64,000 nucleotides of DNA from Meghimatium bilineatum (Eukaryota; Mollusca; Gastropoda; Stylommatophora; Philomycidae): assembly GCA_034231615.1 (NCBI GenBank), contig CM067312.1:4319001-4383000 (forward strand), written 5' to 3'. Both the position numbers and the translations under genes were made by a program. Below are positions 41,101-56,100 of the stretch, piece by piece. Within the stretch, counting starts at the first letter, position 1, and each line of letters opens with the position of its first letter. The notes below the pieces were generated by a model. It ran no database searches. It saw only the letters and a list, made by a program, of their open reading frames with translations, and had not been told where the DNA came from.

Positions 41101-44100
41101 ACTGCAGCCAAGATAGGATTCACTGTGCTCATTTCCCGCCACCAATTGACTACTCGTTATGCTGAACTTCTCTATTGCTCAACTCAAAGCATGCAACCAA
41201 GAAGTCAAAAAGATTGTCACGTCCTGAGTCACTGTGCCTCTATGATGGGCCTCAGCCACATGAAATAATAGTGCTATCTGTTTCCTCCTCCCCATTGCTG
41301 TGCAGTACATCACTGGCTCTCTCCCAACCACAGAGGGTGCATACATATATACAAATAACAAAACATAAAACACATTGCAACAACAAAATAAAAGCATGAG
41401 AAACACAATTGTATAGTTGACGTGCCATGAAGCTTCTATAAAAAGAGAACCTCAATATAACGGCATGTCACCTACTAAGGTTTTCTGTTGCATGGATGGT
41501 TTGTCTAGGGGGCCATTGGTGAGACTCACAGACACAACCGCATGCGTCCTGCTACAAGAGAGATCGAGTGGAAGTTTGAGAATGAACACTGAAGAAGAAG
41601 AAGAATCACAAACAAACCATTATAAATAGTGAATCCAAAATGAGGCCTGAGGGATGTGCTAGGATATACTAGTCAAAAATCAAAAAAGTGTTTCTATGGA
41701 TAAATATTTTAAAAACTTGTTTCTTGTCCAAACCTTTTTCTTCTTTCTCATGACTTGTATACTGTTGAACTCATTCGACGAATCTTCATCCAGACACTTA
41801 AAGTCAAGCTTGCCCTGGTTGATGTAGAAACCTCCATGTTGCGTTGTCAAGACAGATGGCACTACTTCATCATGCTGTTTTGATGGGAAATATTCAGAAA
41901 AGATCAATAAATTGTGACTATAAAACAACACAAGAGACCATAGTTAGGAGAAGGCATGTTGTTGTCTGTCGTTATTCAATTGCTGCAGAGTAGATCTACT
42001 CTTAGCAACTGAATGCCATTCTTTAAAAAGCACAAGTGTTCTAAGTTGACTTTATTTGATCCAAACAGTTGAATTAATGACTGTTAAGTTGACTTTATTT
42101 GATCCAAACAGTTGAATTAGTGACTGTTATGAATGTTTGCAAGTTGACTTTATTTGATCCAAACAGTTGAATTAGTGCCTGTTACGAATGTTTGCAAGTT
42201 TACTTTATTTGATCCAAACAGTTGAATTAGTGACTTTTACGAATGTTTGCAAGTTATTTTTCAGGAAGTTAAGAGGGAGGACTGTCAATAATGAGATGTT
42301 TGGTTGTTTCGTTGAAATAAGAAGTGTCTTCATGTGGACACGACATGCAACAGCCAATAAGAAATGTCTTCATGTGGACATGACATGGAACAGCCAACTC
42401 CACCCCAAAACGTCCTTAGTTGTCACCTATAACATGCGTGACAGATAACTGATGATATTCATTGCTCCTCTTTCAGGTCCCAACACATGTGAATGCAGTT
42501 GTTCCAATGGCAGCATTTAAATCAAAGTGCCAGTGGTGTAGGTGATCATGTTTCTCCACAACTCTTTCTCTTGTGCTGTTAATCAGTTCAGTTGGTGACA
42601 TTTTCTCATGACACATTGTCAACATATCCAGAGATTTCTATCTTCCTCTGTCTCCTTTCCCCTTCAACTTTCCAGTTGTTACTAACTGTTCAATATTTCC
42701 AGTTATCACATGCCCTAAAAAACTTGACTGTCTGCTTCTAATTTGTCTTTTTTACTTCAGCATCTCTGAGGACTTCCACATTTGTTTTCTTGGCTGTCTG
42801 TGGAATTTTCATCATTTCTCTAAAAAAAAAAAAAAAAAAACTCAGTAGGGCAACATTTAACCTTCACCGCGCCGTTGTTAAATCTGTTTGACAAAAAAAA
42901 GATGGCTGCTGTTTACCGTTGTCAAGTGCACTCGCGCAAGTAGACATTGTGCGAAATAGACCCACGACAGCCTAATCACAGCATGTATGTAGTTCAGGGC
43001 ATGCGCAATCGAAGCCGGTACCAGTTCACGTCCGCCCTGTCTATTTGTTATAATTTACTGTAGCGTCCAGACATTGTTTCATCGCATTTTCCGACAGCAA
43101 CAATGGATACAATTTATTTTGAGTTCGTTATGGATCCCGATTCGGATGAGGAGGAAAGTGTGCCGCTAACAGATGCAGATATCGCTCCAATAGATGATGT
43201 GTTGTTAGTTAGAGATAATAGTGATACTGATTCAGTTGGCAGCGTGCCCGATGACGACATATTGGAAGAAGAAATTGTTGGAAATTCTAGTGTACCTTCG
43301 GGGTATAGCCATGATTGGCTTAGCAACTTCGATGAAGTTGTTGGACCTATAGGCTTAGCTGATGACATTAGTGCTGTAGACGTGTTTCCTTTGTTTATTA
43401 CAGATGATATTGTGAACATGTTGGTAACTGAAACTAATCGTTACGCTAAGCAGGTTAGTGATTCGAAGGGACAGGCCGCCGGCAATGCATCTCGTGTGAA
43501 GATGTGGAAGGAAGTCACAGCTGATGAGATGACAGCTTTTGTTGCTTTGGTGCTCTTGATGGGACTGACCAAACGTTCCTCCTTTGAATTGTATTGGTCT
43601 AATGATGGTCTCATCGAGATGCCTGGGTTCAGGAATATCATGAGTAGGAATAGATTTTTAGCTATTCTTTCATTCCTGCACCTTGTAGACAACACAACAG
43701 CTGTTGCACGAGGGCAACCGGGTCACAGCAAGGCGTTCAAGATACAGGGGTTTGTTGACAAACTTATTCCTCTGTTCCAACAATATTATGGCCTCTCCAA
43801 AGAAATCAGTATCGATGAAAGCATGATTGCTTTCAAGGGTAGGACTAGTCTTATGCAGTAAATGTTCAAGAAACCCTCAAAGTGGGGTATAAAGTCTTGG
43901 GCACTGGCTGACTCGAAGACTAGTTATCTCTGGAACTGGAAGCTGTACCTTGGGAAGGAGGACATCTATGACAAAGAGAAGGGATTGGCTCACTGTGTTG
44001 TGAGTAATTTGTTGGCCGCAATGCATGGTAAGGGCCATATTGTCTACATGGACAACTTCTTTTCCTCTCCAGCCCTTTTCAAGGAGCTTGCCGAGAACCA

Positions 44101-47100
44101 GATAGGCGCCTGCGGCACACTACAATTGAATCGCAAAGGGGTCCCCCGTGCGTTGAAGGGTCTAAAACTCAAGGCTGGTGACCCACTTCGTACTGATAGT
44201 GCTGACAACATGCTTTACATGTCATGGTATGACAAGAGGCAAGTAAATTTGATGACATCTGTACACGATGCGCAGACCTTCAATAGGAAGGTCCGTTCCA
44301 AACGTCATGGTGGAAATGTGAGGGATGTGGTAAAACCATGCGCAATACAGGCCTATACCCGTCATATGGGAGGCGTTGATCGTGTTGACAAGCAGCTAAC
44401 ATATTATATGTTAGGCCACAGATCCTGCAAGTGGTGGAAGAAAATTTTCTTTTACTTGTTGGAAGCTTGCTTTGTAAATGCAATTGTCCTGTGGCGGGCC
44501 AAACATCCTGGCCGAGTCAAGGCGGAAAAATTTCGCTTGCAGATAGTTCATGGGCTTCTTCAGAGTTGCAACTCTAGGCCTTCTTCTTCCAGTGCCGGAA
44601 GAAGAACAAGCCACCCACCGGATAGGTTGACAATAGGACCAACACACCATATTGCTATAAATCCTAAACGGTTGTCCAGTGGCAAGCCTGCGCTTCCTGA
44701 CTGTGTCGTCTGTTCAGATCGGTCAAAGAAGCGTCACCAGACTCAGTACGTGTGCGCAGCATGTCAGGTCACTCTGTGCCCCTACCCCTGCTTCCATAGA
44801 TACCACACATTGGTACATTTCAAAATTGATTGTTCCTCTGAGCTGCACAGCATGTAGGAGAGCAGCACAGCCTGTAGGTTTACTCCAGAGCTGCATGGCC
44901 AGTGGGTAAGTCATTTGTGTTGTTTGTTTTTATGTAATTTTAAAATAAAAATTGTCTTCACCTTTTGCGCAAACCTCGGGTAGGATACATAAAAAAAAAC
45001 CAATTACACACAAATTTGTAGTATTCAGTTCTGCATTTAAATCTGTTTAAATTATTTTAAAATCTCTAATAGCAAAAATGTTATTGAGTTTTCCGAACAC
45101 CCATGTCTTGTTGTTTCTGTTGGTTTTTTGCGCAAAAAAGGTGTTCACTTCCTGCGCAAACCCCGGATATGTTACATAAAAATTTAAAAAATATACATAC
45201 ATTTGCGGTATTCAATTCTGCATTTGCACGAAAAAAAAAAATTTTTTATCACGAATAACAAAAAAGTTATTGCATTTCCGTAACACCAACCAGAAAAGAC
45301 GAAAATTCTCAAAAAAGAATCCGGTGGCAGGAAGAGGTTTTGTATTTTTTAATCCGGCTTGCTAAAGGTTAGGTGAGCAGAATTACACTCAGTGATGCCA
45401 ACACCATCTCCCAAACTTCACTTATTGGCAAGTAGAACTGTCTGAATACATCTGACTGAAATAACCGGTACACGTTGCACTTCACAATTTACATGTGTCC
45501 TTGACCCACAAAAGAACAGAGAGAGGGTTAGAGAGTTACAGGTTGGATGAGTTTTCAAACAAAAATTGTAAAAAGGGTGCAGTACTAGTAGATGCCACCA
45601 CATGTTTAATTATTTCCCTTGTCTATGCTTATAAATTTCATGTTCATCATTTAATAATTGAAATATTTATTTAGGGTTGGGGTTAGTTATGTAAAGCACA
45701 TATCTTAAACCTAACCTAAACCCTAAAATAAATTAATATTGAACTAATTAAATGATGAACATGAAATTTACAAACATAGACAAGGGAAATATCTCGACAA
45801 TGTGGTGGCATCTGCTTGTACTGTACCATAAAAAGCATTAAATACACCAAGTATGATTTTCACGACTTATTCATCAACTGGAACCCAGTTTTACTGCAGT
45901 CTTTCTCACGTTTAATCTTTTTTTCATCATTCATTCTCAAACTCCCGCTGGATCTCTGTCATAACTGGACAATAGTGCTACTAGATTTCCAGCAGGATAT
46001 AGTCCAGAGAATGAGCATGTATTGTGTAGCTGTTTTATTTGTGCAATGACTGACACATTCATCTTTGGAGATATCTTGTAAATTAAGAACTAAAATTTAA
46101 ACTTACAGCTTCAGTGTTGTCGATGAAAGGATCATCCTCATCGTAACCCTCTCCTGGATCATAGAAGTCATCCATCTCTTGGGTTCGTTTCCTCTTGCCT
46201 GAATACAGTTTTTTCGTTCCCTGGTTAGATCAAACATGGAAATATGTTATTATAAATACAAGTTTCCAATGACAAAAAAGTATGAGAATGAAAATAGAGG
46301 CAGTTGCTAAATTACTGAAAAATTGTGGTAGCAAAAGATTTAAAACATGGAGCACTGAGAACAAAATAATACAAAATACAACTACAGCTGGGAACAAATG
46401 AAATGACAAAACAATATATATATTTAGATGAATTATTTCTATTTAGACCAAATGATTTTGAGTACCATATTGCAATATATGATGTTTCCAAGGGTGAACC
46501 TAGCTTTTAAGATTTTAATTGCAGTGGCTTGACATGGACACCCAAGATTGTCTGTGCCATTGAAATGTACAGCAACAGGAGTAATAGATTTGTGGTTAAA
46601 CTCATGAAGATGAAACAGTCATCAGCAAGTCTAATGGTTCCCTGATATATGTCAAGTCTGCAAGAGTGTGAGAACAAATGAAGAAGATTGATTGGCTACT
46701 ACCCATACTCTACACATAAAAATAAAATATAAAATATGCATTTCGATATTACTTTTATCAAAATAAAGAGTGGACACAACTCATAAACACATGCACATAT
46801 CATGTAATGGCATTGGGCACTATTATCATGAGATGGGGCACTATTATCATGAGATAACAAACTGCATCAATAAGATGTGAAAACAGCTACTCTCCATACA
46901 TAGAAATAAGAAGAGGGGTAAGACAAGGATGCATTTTATCACCAAGCCTATTTAATATCTACACAGAGAATATCTTTAAAAATATAGAAGAAATACCAGG
47001 ACTCAAGATCAATGGGAAAATAATAAACAACATTAGATATGCAGATGACACTGTTCTTTTAGCAGAAAGTGAACATGAACTACAAAGACTAATAGATCAA

Positions 47101-50100
47101 GTCAATAAATCAAGTAATGAATATGGACTGGATATAAACATTCAAAAAACAAAAACCATGATAATCAGCAAAGACACAGAAGAACAGGAGGTAAACATAA
47201 ACATACAGGGAGAGAAACTACAACAAGTAAAACAGTATCAATATCTTGGACACATAGTCACAAATGATGGCAGATGTGAAACAGAAGTTAAAAGGAGAAT
47301 AGGAATGGCTAAAAGTACCTTCAATGACATGAGGAAATTATTAATATCTAAACAAATTACAAACAAGTTAAAAATGAGAATTATAAAATGCTACATCTAT
47401 TCCATATTAATGTATGGCTCAGAAACATGGACACTAAATAAACAATTAGAAGACAAAATTGATGCCTTTGAGATGTGGGTATATAGAAGAATAGGGAGAA
47501 CATCATGGAAATAGAAGAAAACAAATAAAGAGGTGCTAAAGACACTTAAAATGAAGAAAGAACTACTAAGAGAAATAAAGATCCGGCAAATAAAATACTT
47601 TGGACACATTAAAAGACATGACACCCTACTTGAAGGTAAAGTCAAAGGGAAGCGAGCAAGAGGTAGGCAGAGATACAAGTGGGAGAGTAACATTACACGA
47701 TGGACAGGTTACAGTCTAGCAGAGTGCACCACCAAGACAAGAGACAGGAGATGTTGGAGATACGTTGCAGCCAACCTTCGTTGCGGAGACGGCACTTGAT
47801 GATGATGATGATATCATGAGATGGGGCATTATTGTCATGAGATGGGACATTATTATCAAGAGATGGGGCATTATTGTCATGAGATGGGGCACTATTATCA
47901 TGAGATGGGGCACTATTGTCATGAGATGGGGCACTGTTATCATGAGATGGGGCACTGTTATCATGAGATGGGGCATTATTGTCATGAAATGGGGCACTAT
48001 TATAATGAGATAGGGCTTACATAAAACACAGGTTTATATAACCGCTTCAATCAGACTGCATAATCGGACTATAACTAAAACTAGTGGGTAATGATGCGCA
48101 CACAAGAAAACATACAAATTACAATACACAAATCATATTCAATGTTTCAACCAAAAGGTTGAATCATTACCCACTAGTTTTAGTTATAGTCTGTCATGTC
48201 TGATTGAAGCGATTATATAAACCTGAGTTTTACGTAATTCTAATTGTTGTTACGTTTCACGCAGTTACATTGTATTGATTGTCATGAGATAGGGCTATAT
48301 TCCATTATTGTTACTTACATATTTGGCTTCAAATCTCTGTGCAATGGCTGCAACATCTTTGTCATCATCATCATCCAGGAAACTGCCATTCACCGGCTGA
48401 AAAGAAAGATAACAACATACAATGTTGATGTTATGTAGTCACACTGAAAGACTGGGAATTGTAGCAGTGGCTAAATCATCCACTGACCAAGTGATTTAGA
48501 ATTTAGATCAATCATCACTCGTTGCCTGCCCCTCCCTCCCCCCCCCCCCCCATAAAAATTAGTTATTATGGTACAGTACCATTTGATAGGACTACAATCT
48601 AACTTTTTATAAAATCTGCACCAATCAGAAAGTTTGTGTAATTATGTGATGTCACTAACTAGATACAAAATGGCTAACATAATTTAAAGTTTGTTGAGCT
48701 TACCTGTGACCAATAAAGATGTATTACCCTAGCCCTAGCTCTAACCCCACCCCAACCCAAAGCTTAGCCCTTTTCCCAGTCTTTTCCCACCCTGCAATCT
48801 TCCTAAATAAATATCTCCACCCATTGTTGGGTAATTACAGCCAAGGGAAATAGTCGCTGAAAAAAAACACCAAGATTTTTCATTTCATTTTTCGCAAAAC
48901 ATTGAGTCCTGTTTAACAGTTTTACATCTTATTTATATAATATTTATTTTCATATTTGGGTTACTACAGCCCACACCTAATAGTTGGAATTTCTCTGGCT
49001 ATCTGGTAATTATATATTTCTGTAGTTGAATTAGCTATCAGAACAGGATATTTGCTCTGTCAGGTCCAAAAACTGCATAATTGCTACGTTCTAGAGGAAC
49101 ACTAGTAAGACAATTCTGATCAGCCATTGGTTAGCCATCTCAGTACTTATGGTAATAGGTAAAGGTAAGATGAGTTATGAGCCACCATCCTAACACACAG
49201 TTTTCCATAAGTGTCCAGGTGCCTGGTCAGCATCACTTACCGCATTTTCTCATAAGCGACTGCGCAATTCCTTAACCTCAGAACATTTACTCTTACCTTC
49301 CTGGTGACTGGATGAACTACAGTAGTTATTTTTATTTCTAGCCACGAATAATAAGTGGACTCGAAACCCGAGTTTGATGGTCAGTGGGCAAACAATTTAA
49401 TATTACACTATAGTGGTTCCCAAATCAGTAAAACTGCGTACCTATGAGGCAGACTAAACTAAACTACATTTACCTTAATTGCTTTGTCAGGTACATTAAA
49501 TAGAAAAATGGTATCACAAAATAAGTATAACACTGGGACACGTGTTCAACTACATTGTTACACTCCCCAGGAATTACAAGCAAAAGAGCTCTTGTACCCT
49601 TTCTGCAGTGGAAAGGCTTCTGAGCTTTATTTCAGACATAGAAGACTCCATCTTTCGTAAACTTGCAAGACTTTGACAAGACTCCAACTCTCAGAAACAT
49701 GCAAGACTTTGACAAGACTCCAACTCTCAGAAACCTGCAAGACTTTGACAAGACTCCAACTCTCAGAAACCTGCAAGACTTTGACAAGACTCCATCTCTA
49801 AGCAACCTGCAAGACTTTGACAAGACTCAGGAACCTGCAAAACTGACAAGACTCAGCAACCTGCAATACTTTGACAAGACTCATCAACCCACAAGACTTT
49901 GACAAAACTTTCAGCAACCTGACAGACTTTGGCAAAACTCAGCAACCTGCAAAACTGACAAGACTCAGCCACCTGCAATACTTTCACAAAACTTTCAGCA
50001 ACCTGATAGACTTTGGCAAGACTCTCAGCAACCTGTAAGACTGTGACAAGACTCTATAAGCAACCAGCAAAACCATGACAAGACTCTCAGCAACCTGCAA

Positions 50101-53100
50101 GTGCAAGACTTTGACAAAACTCTCAGCAACCCACAAGACTTTGACAAGACTCTCAGCAACCTGCAAGATTTTGACAAAACAGTAACCTGCAAGACTGTGA
50201 CACGACTCTCAGCAACCTGAAAGACTTTAACAAGGCTCTCAGCAACCTGCAAGACTTTGACAAGACTCTCATCAACCTGCAAGACTATGACAAGACTCAG
50301 CAACATGCAAGTGTTTGACAAGACTCTCAGCAACCTGCAAGACTTTGACAAAACAGTAACCTGCAAGACTGTGATAAGACTCTCAGCAACATGCAAGACT
50401 TTGACAAGACTCAGCAACCTGCAATACTTTGACAAGACTCAACAACCTGCAATACTTTGACAAGACTCATCAACCCACAAAACTTTGACAAGACATTCAG
50501 AAACCTGTAAGACTGGGACAAAATTATCTCAGCAACCTGCAAGACTGTGACAAAATTATCTCAGCAACCTGCAAGACTTTGACAAGACTCATCAACCTGC
50601 AAGCCCACGACTTCACAAACAAGGCAGATGTTAACGCACCACACAACAGCCCAGTTATCAAACCAACAACGTCGCATACAAGGCAAATGATAAAATACCA
50701 AAGCACAGAGATTTCCATCATACGATGAAGCAGGCATCGCAGATGAGTTTTCCTGTAGGGAGGTATAGATGAGTTTTCCTGTAGGGAGGTATAGATGAGT
50801 TTTCCTGTAGGGAGGTATAGATGAGTTTTCCTGTAGGGAGGTATAGATGAGTTTTCCTGTAGGGAGGTATAGATGAATTTTCCTGTAGGGAGGTATAGAT
50901 GAGTTTTCCTGTAGGGAGGTATAGATGAGTTTTCCTGTAGGGAGGTATAGATGAGTTTTCCTGTAGGGAGGTATACATGAGTTTTCCTGTAGGAAGGTAT
51001 AGATGCGTTTTCCTGTAGGGAGGTATAGATGAGTTTTCCTGTAGGGAGGTATAGATGAGTTTTCCTGTAGGGAGGTATAGATGAGTTTTCCTGTAGGGAG
51101 GTATAGATGAGTTTTCCTGTAGGGAGGTATAGATGAGTTTTCCTGTAAGGAGGTATTTATATTTTTTTTTAAAGCATTAGTGTGTTTTCGTGAATAATAT
51201 CCTCTAGATCATAGGTCCCCAAAGTGGGTGGTACCGTCCCCCAGGGGCCGCTGAAGTCATCTAGTGGGTGGAGGTGATAGTGGTACCAAAAGAAATTGGG
51301 ATGGGGCTTTCAGGCGGTATAGGAGGACAGTGGCTCCCAGTAAAATATATCCTCATGCAGATTTATCACTTCCACTATTTTGGAAGGAACTAGGAACATG
51401 TCAATTGTATCTTCTGAATTAGTTATGTCATCACTATAATTTGGTGTCTCAGAGAGTTGACAGCTCCTGTCTGAGCGAAAATCATCAAAAGTAACTAAAA
51501 CGCAGGCCTCTTTGATATTTTTTTTATTATTATTATTTTAATTGAGCTTATTACAATGATAAGTATAATTGCTACTGCAATCTTCTGCCCATGAGCGAGT
51601 TACATTGAAATCCCGTTATAACAACTTGGTCCGGACAAACAAAATATGTATGTAATAACTGAAATTCGCTATATACAGTGTAAACAATAAATAGAATTGG
51701 GGATCTTGAAAAGTGTTGTTATATAGGGAAATGTGTTATAATAGGATGTGCTGTAGAGGGATTCCCCATCATAAATAACAACAGATAATTTCACACTGTG
51801 ACGAGAAGCAGGTGGACTTAATATTTCTCAGAAATAAACAACAAATGTTAGAGTAAAATCAATCAGTTTTAAAGACAAAGGACGTTTGTTTGTTGTTTTA
51901 AAACAGACGTAAAAGTAATCTCGCATGTAGCAGTAAAGTATTTGGTTAACATAAAAATATATATTAGCGATATATAAAAATATCTTTAAATAGCTTATAT
52001 TTCGGCTGTTGGTCGGAGAGGAGTTAACGCCATTTTTTTATGTCTATTGTCTGTCCCCAGATGAATGATGGTTGATCGTATTTACACTTGCCGTTAAGCG
52101 TGGGGGTGGGGACTTAAGCTGTCGTTCCATGGCTAGATGTGTCGCCGTGAATGCATTTAGTCCATGTTTGTTCAAGGCTATCTTGATGTTTTCTATCCAC
52201 CGATTTCTTGGTCTACCTTTGGTTTTACGCCCGGATATTCTTTTGTTATATACTCTTATTGGTATTTGGTTTGGGTTCATTCTCATAAGGTGACCGAACC
52301 ATTTTACTTGCTGTCTCTCAATATGTTCAATACATAATATTATACCAACTCTTTTCCTAATTTCTTCATTTCATTTTTATATACTAAAAAAAAAATACTA
52401 CGAAGGTATCAATAAACCTGTAACACACCAGGTCGTAGGGGTACCAAATTGGATGTTTCAGCACAGAGTCCTCCAGCGATTTCTATCTTCAAGAATGCTC
52501 TCCCCTCGACGGTTCCCTGTAGTATTTTGACAAGAAATCATGTCTGCATATATGTCCAAACCATACCATTTTTCGTTGTTTCACTATTGAAAGTTTCACT
52601 AGTTGCTGTAGAATGTCTCATTATTGAAAGTTTCACTAGTTGCTGTAGAATGTCTCATTATTGAAAGTTTCATTAGTTGATGTAGAATGTCTCATTATTG
52701 AAAGTTTCATTAGTTGCTGTAGAATGTCTCATTATTGGAAGTTTCACTAGTTGATGTAGAATGTCTCATTATTGAAAGTTTCATTAGTTGCTGTAGAATG
52801 TCTCACTATTGAAAGTTTCATTAGTTGATGTAGAATGTCTCACTATTGAAAGTTTCATTAGTTGATGTAGAATGTCTGATTATTGAAAGTTTCATTAGTT
52901 GATGTAGAATGTCTGATTATTGAAAGTTTCACTAGTTGATGTAGAATGTCTGATTATTGAAAGTTTCATTAGTTGATGTAGAATGTCTGATTATTGAAAG
53001 TTTCATTAGTTGATGTAGAATGTCTCACTATTGAAAGTTTCATTAGTTGATGTAGAATGTCTGATTATTGAAAGTTTCATTAGTTGATGTAGAATGTCTG

Positions 53101-56100
53101 ATTATTAAAAGTTTCATTAGTTGATGTAGAATTTCTGATTATTGAAAGTTTCATTAGTTGCTGTAGAATGTCTCATTATTGAAAGTTTCATTAGTTGATG
53201 TAGAATGTCTCATTATTGAAAGTTTCATTAGTTGATGTAGAATGTCTGATTATTGAAAGTTTCATTAGTTGCTGTAGAATGTCTCATTATTGAAAGTTTC
53301 ATTAGTTGATGTAGAATGTCTGATTATTGAAAGTTTCATTAGTTGATGTAGAATGTCTCACTATTGAAAGTTTCATTAGTTGATGTAGAATGTCTGATTA
53401 TTGAAAGTTTCATTAGTTGATGTAGAATGTCTGATTATTGAAAGTTTCATTAGTTGATGTAGAATGTCTGATTATTGAAAGTTTCATTAGTTGATGTAGA
53501 ATGTCTGATTATTGAAAGTTTCATTAGTTGATGTAGAATGTCTGATTATTGAAAGTTTCATTAGTTGATGTAGAATGTCTGATGATTGAAAGTTTCATTA
53601 GTTTATGTAGAATGTCTCACTATTGAAAGTTTCATTAGTTGATGTAGAATGTCTCATTATTGAAAGTTTCATTAGTTGATGTAGAATGTCTGATTATTGA
53701 AAGTTTCATTAGTTGATGTAGAATGTCTGATTATTGAAAGTTTCATTAGTTGATGTAGAATGTCTCACTATTGAAAGTTTCATTAGTTGATGTAGAATGT
53801 CTCATTATTGAAAGTTTCATTAGTTGATGTAGAATGTCTGATTATTGAAAGTTTCATTAGTTGATGTAGAATGTCTGATTATTGAAAGTTTCATTAGTTG
53901 ATGTAGAATGTCTGATTATTGAAAGTTTCATTAGTTGATGTAGAATGTCTCACTATTGAAAGTTTCATTAGTTGATGTAGAATGTCTCATTATTGAAAGT
54001 TTCATTAGTTGATGTAGAATGTCTCACTATTGAAAGTTTCATTAGTTGATGTAGAATGTCTCATTATTGAAAGTTTCATTAGTTGATGTAGAATGTCTCA
54101 TTATTGAAAGTTTCATTAGTTGATGTAGAATGTCTCATTATTGAAAGTTTCATTAGTTGATGTAGAATGTCTCATTATTGAAAGTTTCATTAGTTGATGT
54201 AGAATGTCTCATTATTGAAAGTTTCATTAGTTGATGTAGAATGTCTCACTATTGAAAGTTTCATTAGTTGATGTAGAATGTCTGATTATTGAAAGTTTCA
54301 TTAGTTGATGTAGAATGTCTGATTATTGAAAGTTTCATTAGTTGATGTAGAATGTCTGATTATTGAAAGTTTCATTAGTTGATGTAGAATGTCTCACTAT
54401 TGAAAGTTTCATTAGTTGATGTAGAATGTCTCATTATTGAAAGTTTCATTAGTTGATGTAGAATGTCTCACTATTGAAAGTTTCATTAGTTGATGTAGAA
54501 TGTCTCACTATTGAAAGTTTCATTAGTTGATGTAGAATGTCTGATTATTGAAAGTTTCATTAGTTGATGTAGAATGTCTGATTATTGAAAGTTTCACTAG
54601 TTGATGTAGAATGTCTCATTATTGAAAGTTTCATTAGTTGATGTAGAATGTCTGATTATTGAAAGTTTCATTAGTTGCTGTAGAATGTCTCATTATTGAA
54701 AGTTTCATTAGTTGATGTAGAATGTCTGATTATTGAAAGTTTCATTAGTTGATGTAGAATGTCTCATTATTGAAAGTTTCATTAGTTGATGTAGAATGTC
54801 TGATTATTGAAAGTTTCATTAGTTGATGTAGAATGTCTCATTATTGAAAGTTTCATTAGTTGATGTAGAATGTCTCATTATTGAAAGTTTCATTAGTTGA
54901 TGTAGAATGTCTGATTATTGAAAGTTTCATTAGTTGATGTAGAATGTCTCATTATTGAAAGTTTCATTAGTTGATGTAGAATCTCTGATTATTGAAAGTT
55001 TCATTAGTTGATGTAGAATGTCTGATTATTGAAAGTTTCATTAGTTGATGTAGAATGTCTGATGATTGAAAGTTTCATTAGTTGATGTAGAATGTCTCAC
55101 TATTGAAAGTTTCATTAGTTGATGTAGAATGTCTCATTATTGAAAGTTTCATTAGTTGATGTAGAATGTCTCATTATTGAAAGTTTCATTAGTTGATGTA
55201 GAATGTCTGATTATTGAAAGTTTCATTAGTTGATGTAGAATGTCTCACTATTGAAAGTTTCATTAGTTGATGTAGAATGTCTCATTATTGAAAGTTTCAT
55301 TAGTTGATTTAGAATGTCTGATTATTGAAAGTTTCATTAGTTGATGTAGAATGTCTGATTATTGAAAGTTTCATTAGTTGATGTAGAATGTCTGATTATT
55401 GAAAGTTTCATTAGTTGATGTAGAATGTCTGATTATTGAAAGTTTCATTAGTTGATGTAGAATGTCTCATTATTGAAAGTTTCATTAGTTGATGTAGAAT
55501 GTCTCACTATTGAAAGTTTCATTAGTTGATGTAGAATGTCTCATTATTGAAAGTTTCATTAGTTGATGTAGAATGTCTCATTATTGAAAGTTTCATTAGT
55601 TGATGTAGAATGTCTCATTATTGAAAGTTTCATTAGTTGATGTAGAATGTCTCATTATTGAAAGTTTCATTAGTTGATGTAGAATGTCTCATTATTGAAA
55701 GTTTCATTAGTTGATGTAGAATGTCTCATTATTGAAAGTTTCATTAGTTGATGTAGAATGTCTCATTATTGAAAGTTTCATTAGTTGATGTAGAATGTCT
55801 CACTATTGAAAGTTTCATTAGTTGATGTAGAATGTCTGATTATTGAAAGTTTCATTAGTTGATGTAGAATGTCTGATTATTGAAAGTTTCATTAGTTGAT
55901 GTAGAATGTCTGATTATTGAAAGTTTCATTAGTTGATGTAGAATGTCTCACTATTGAAAGTTTCATTAGTTGATGTAGAATGTCTCATTATTGAAAGTTT
56001 CATTAGTTGATGTAGAATGTCTCACTATTGAAAGTTTCATTAGTTGATGTAGAATGTCTGATTATTGAAAGTTTCATTAGTTGATGTAGAATGTCTCATT

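Larger units (their letters stand above)
42861..45337 (+). mobile_element. piggyBac-type DNA transposon
   Basis: The candidate left end is a TTAA (42857-42860) followed by CCTTCACCGCGCC. The candidate right end reads inward (reverse complement) CCTCTTCCTGCCACCGG from 45337, a piggyBac-like CCYT...TGCC terminal pattern. The adjoining right target site is 'tttt', not TTAA, so it is either mutated or the true end is slightly different. The length is about 2.48 kb, usual for the superfamily. The terminal repeats are imperfect; the transposase inside is the firm evidence. It lies antisense to ubinuclein, in intron 3. Confidence 0.6.

Noticed and set aside
45690-45745. Interstitial telomere array
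   Set aside because: Only one or two degenerate TTAGGG-like units per strand; explained as the loop of the foldback element.
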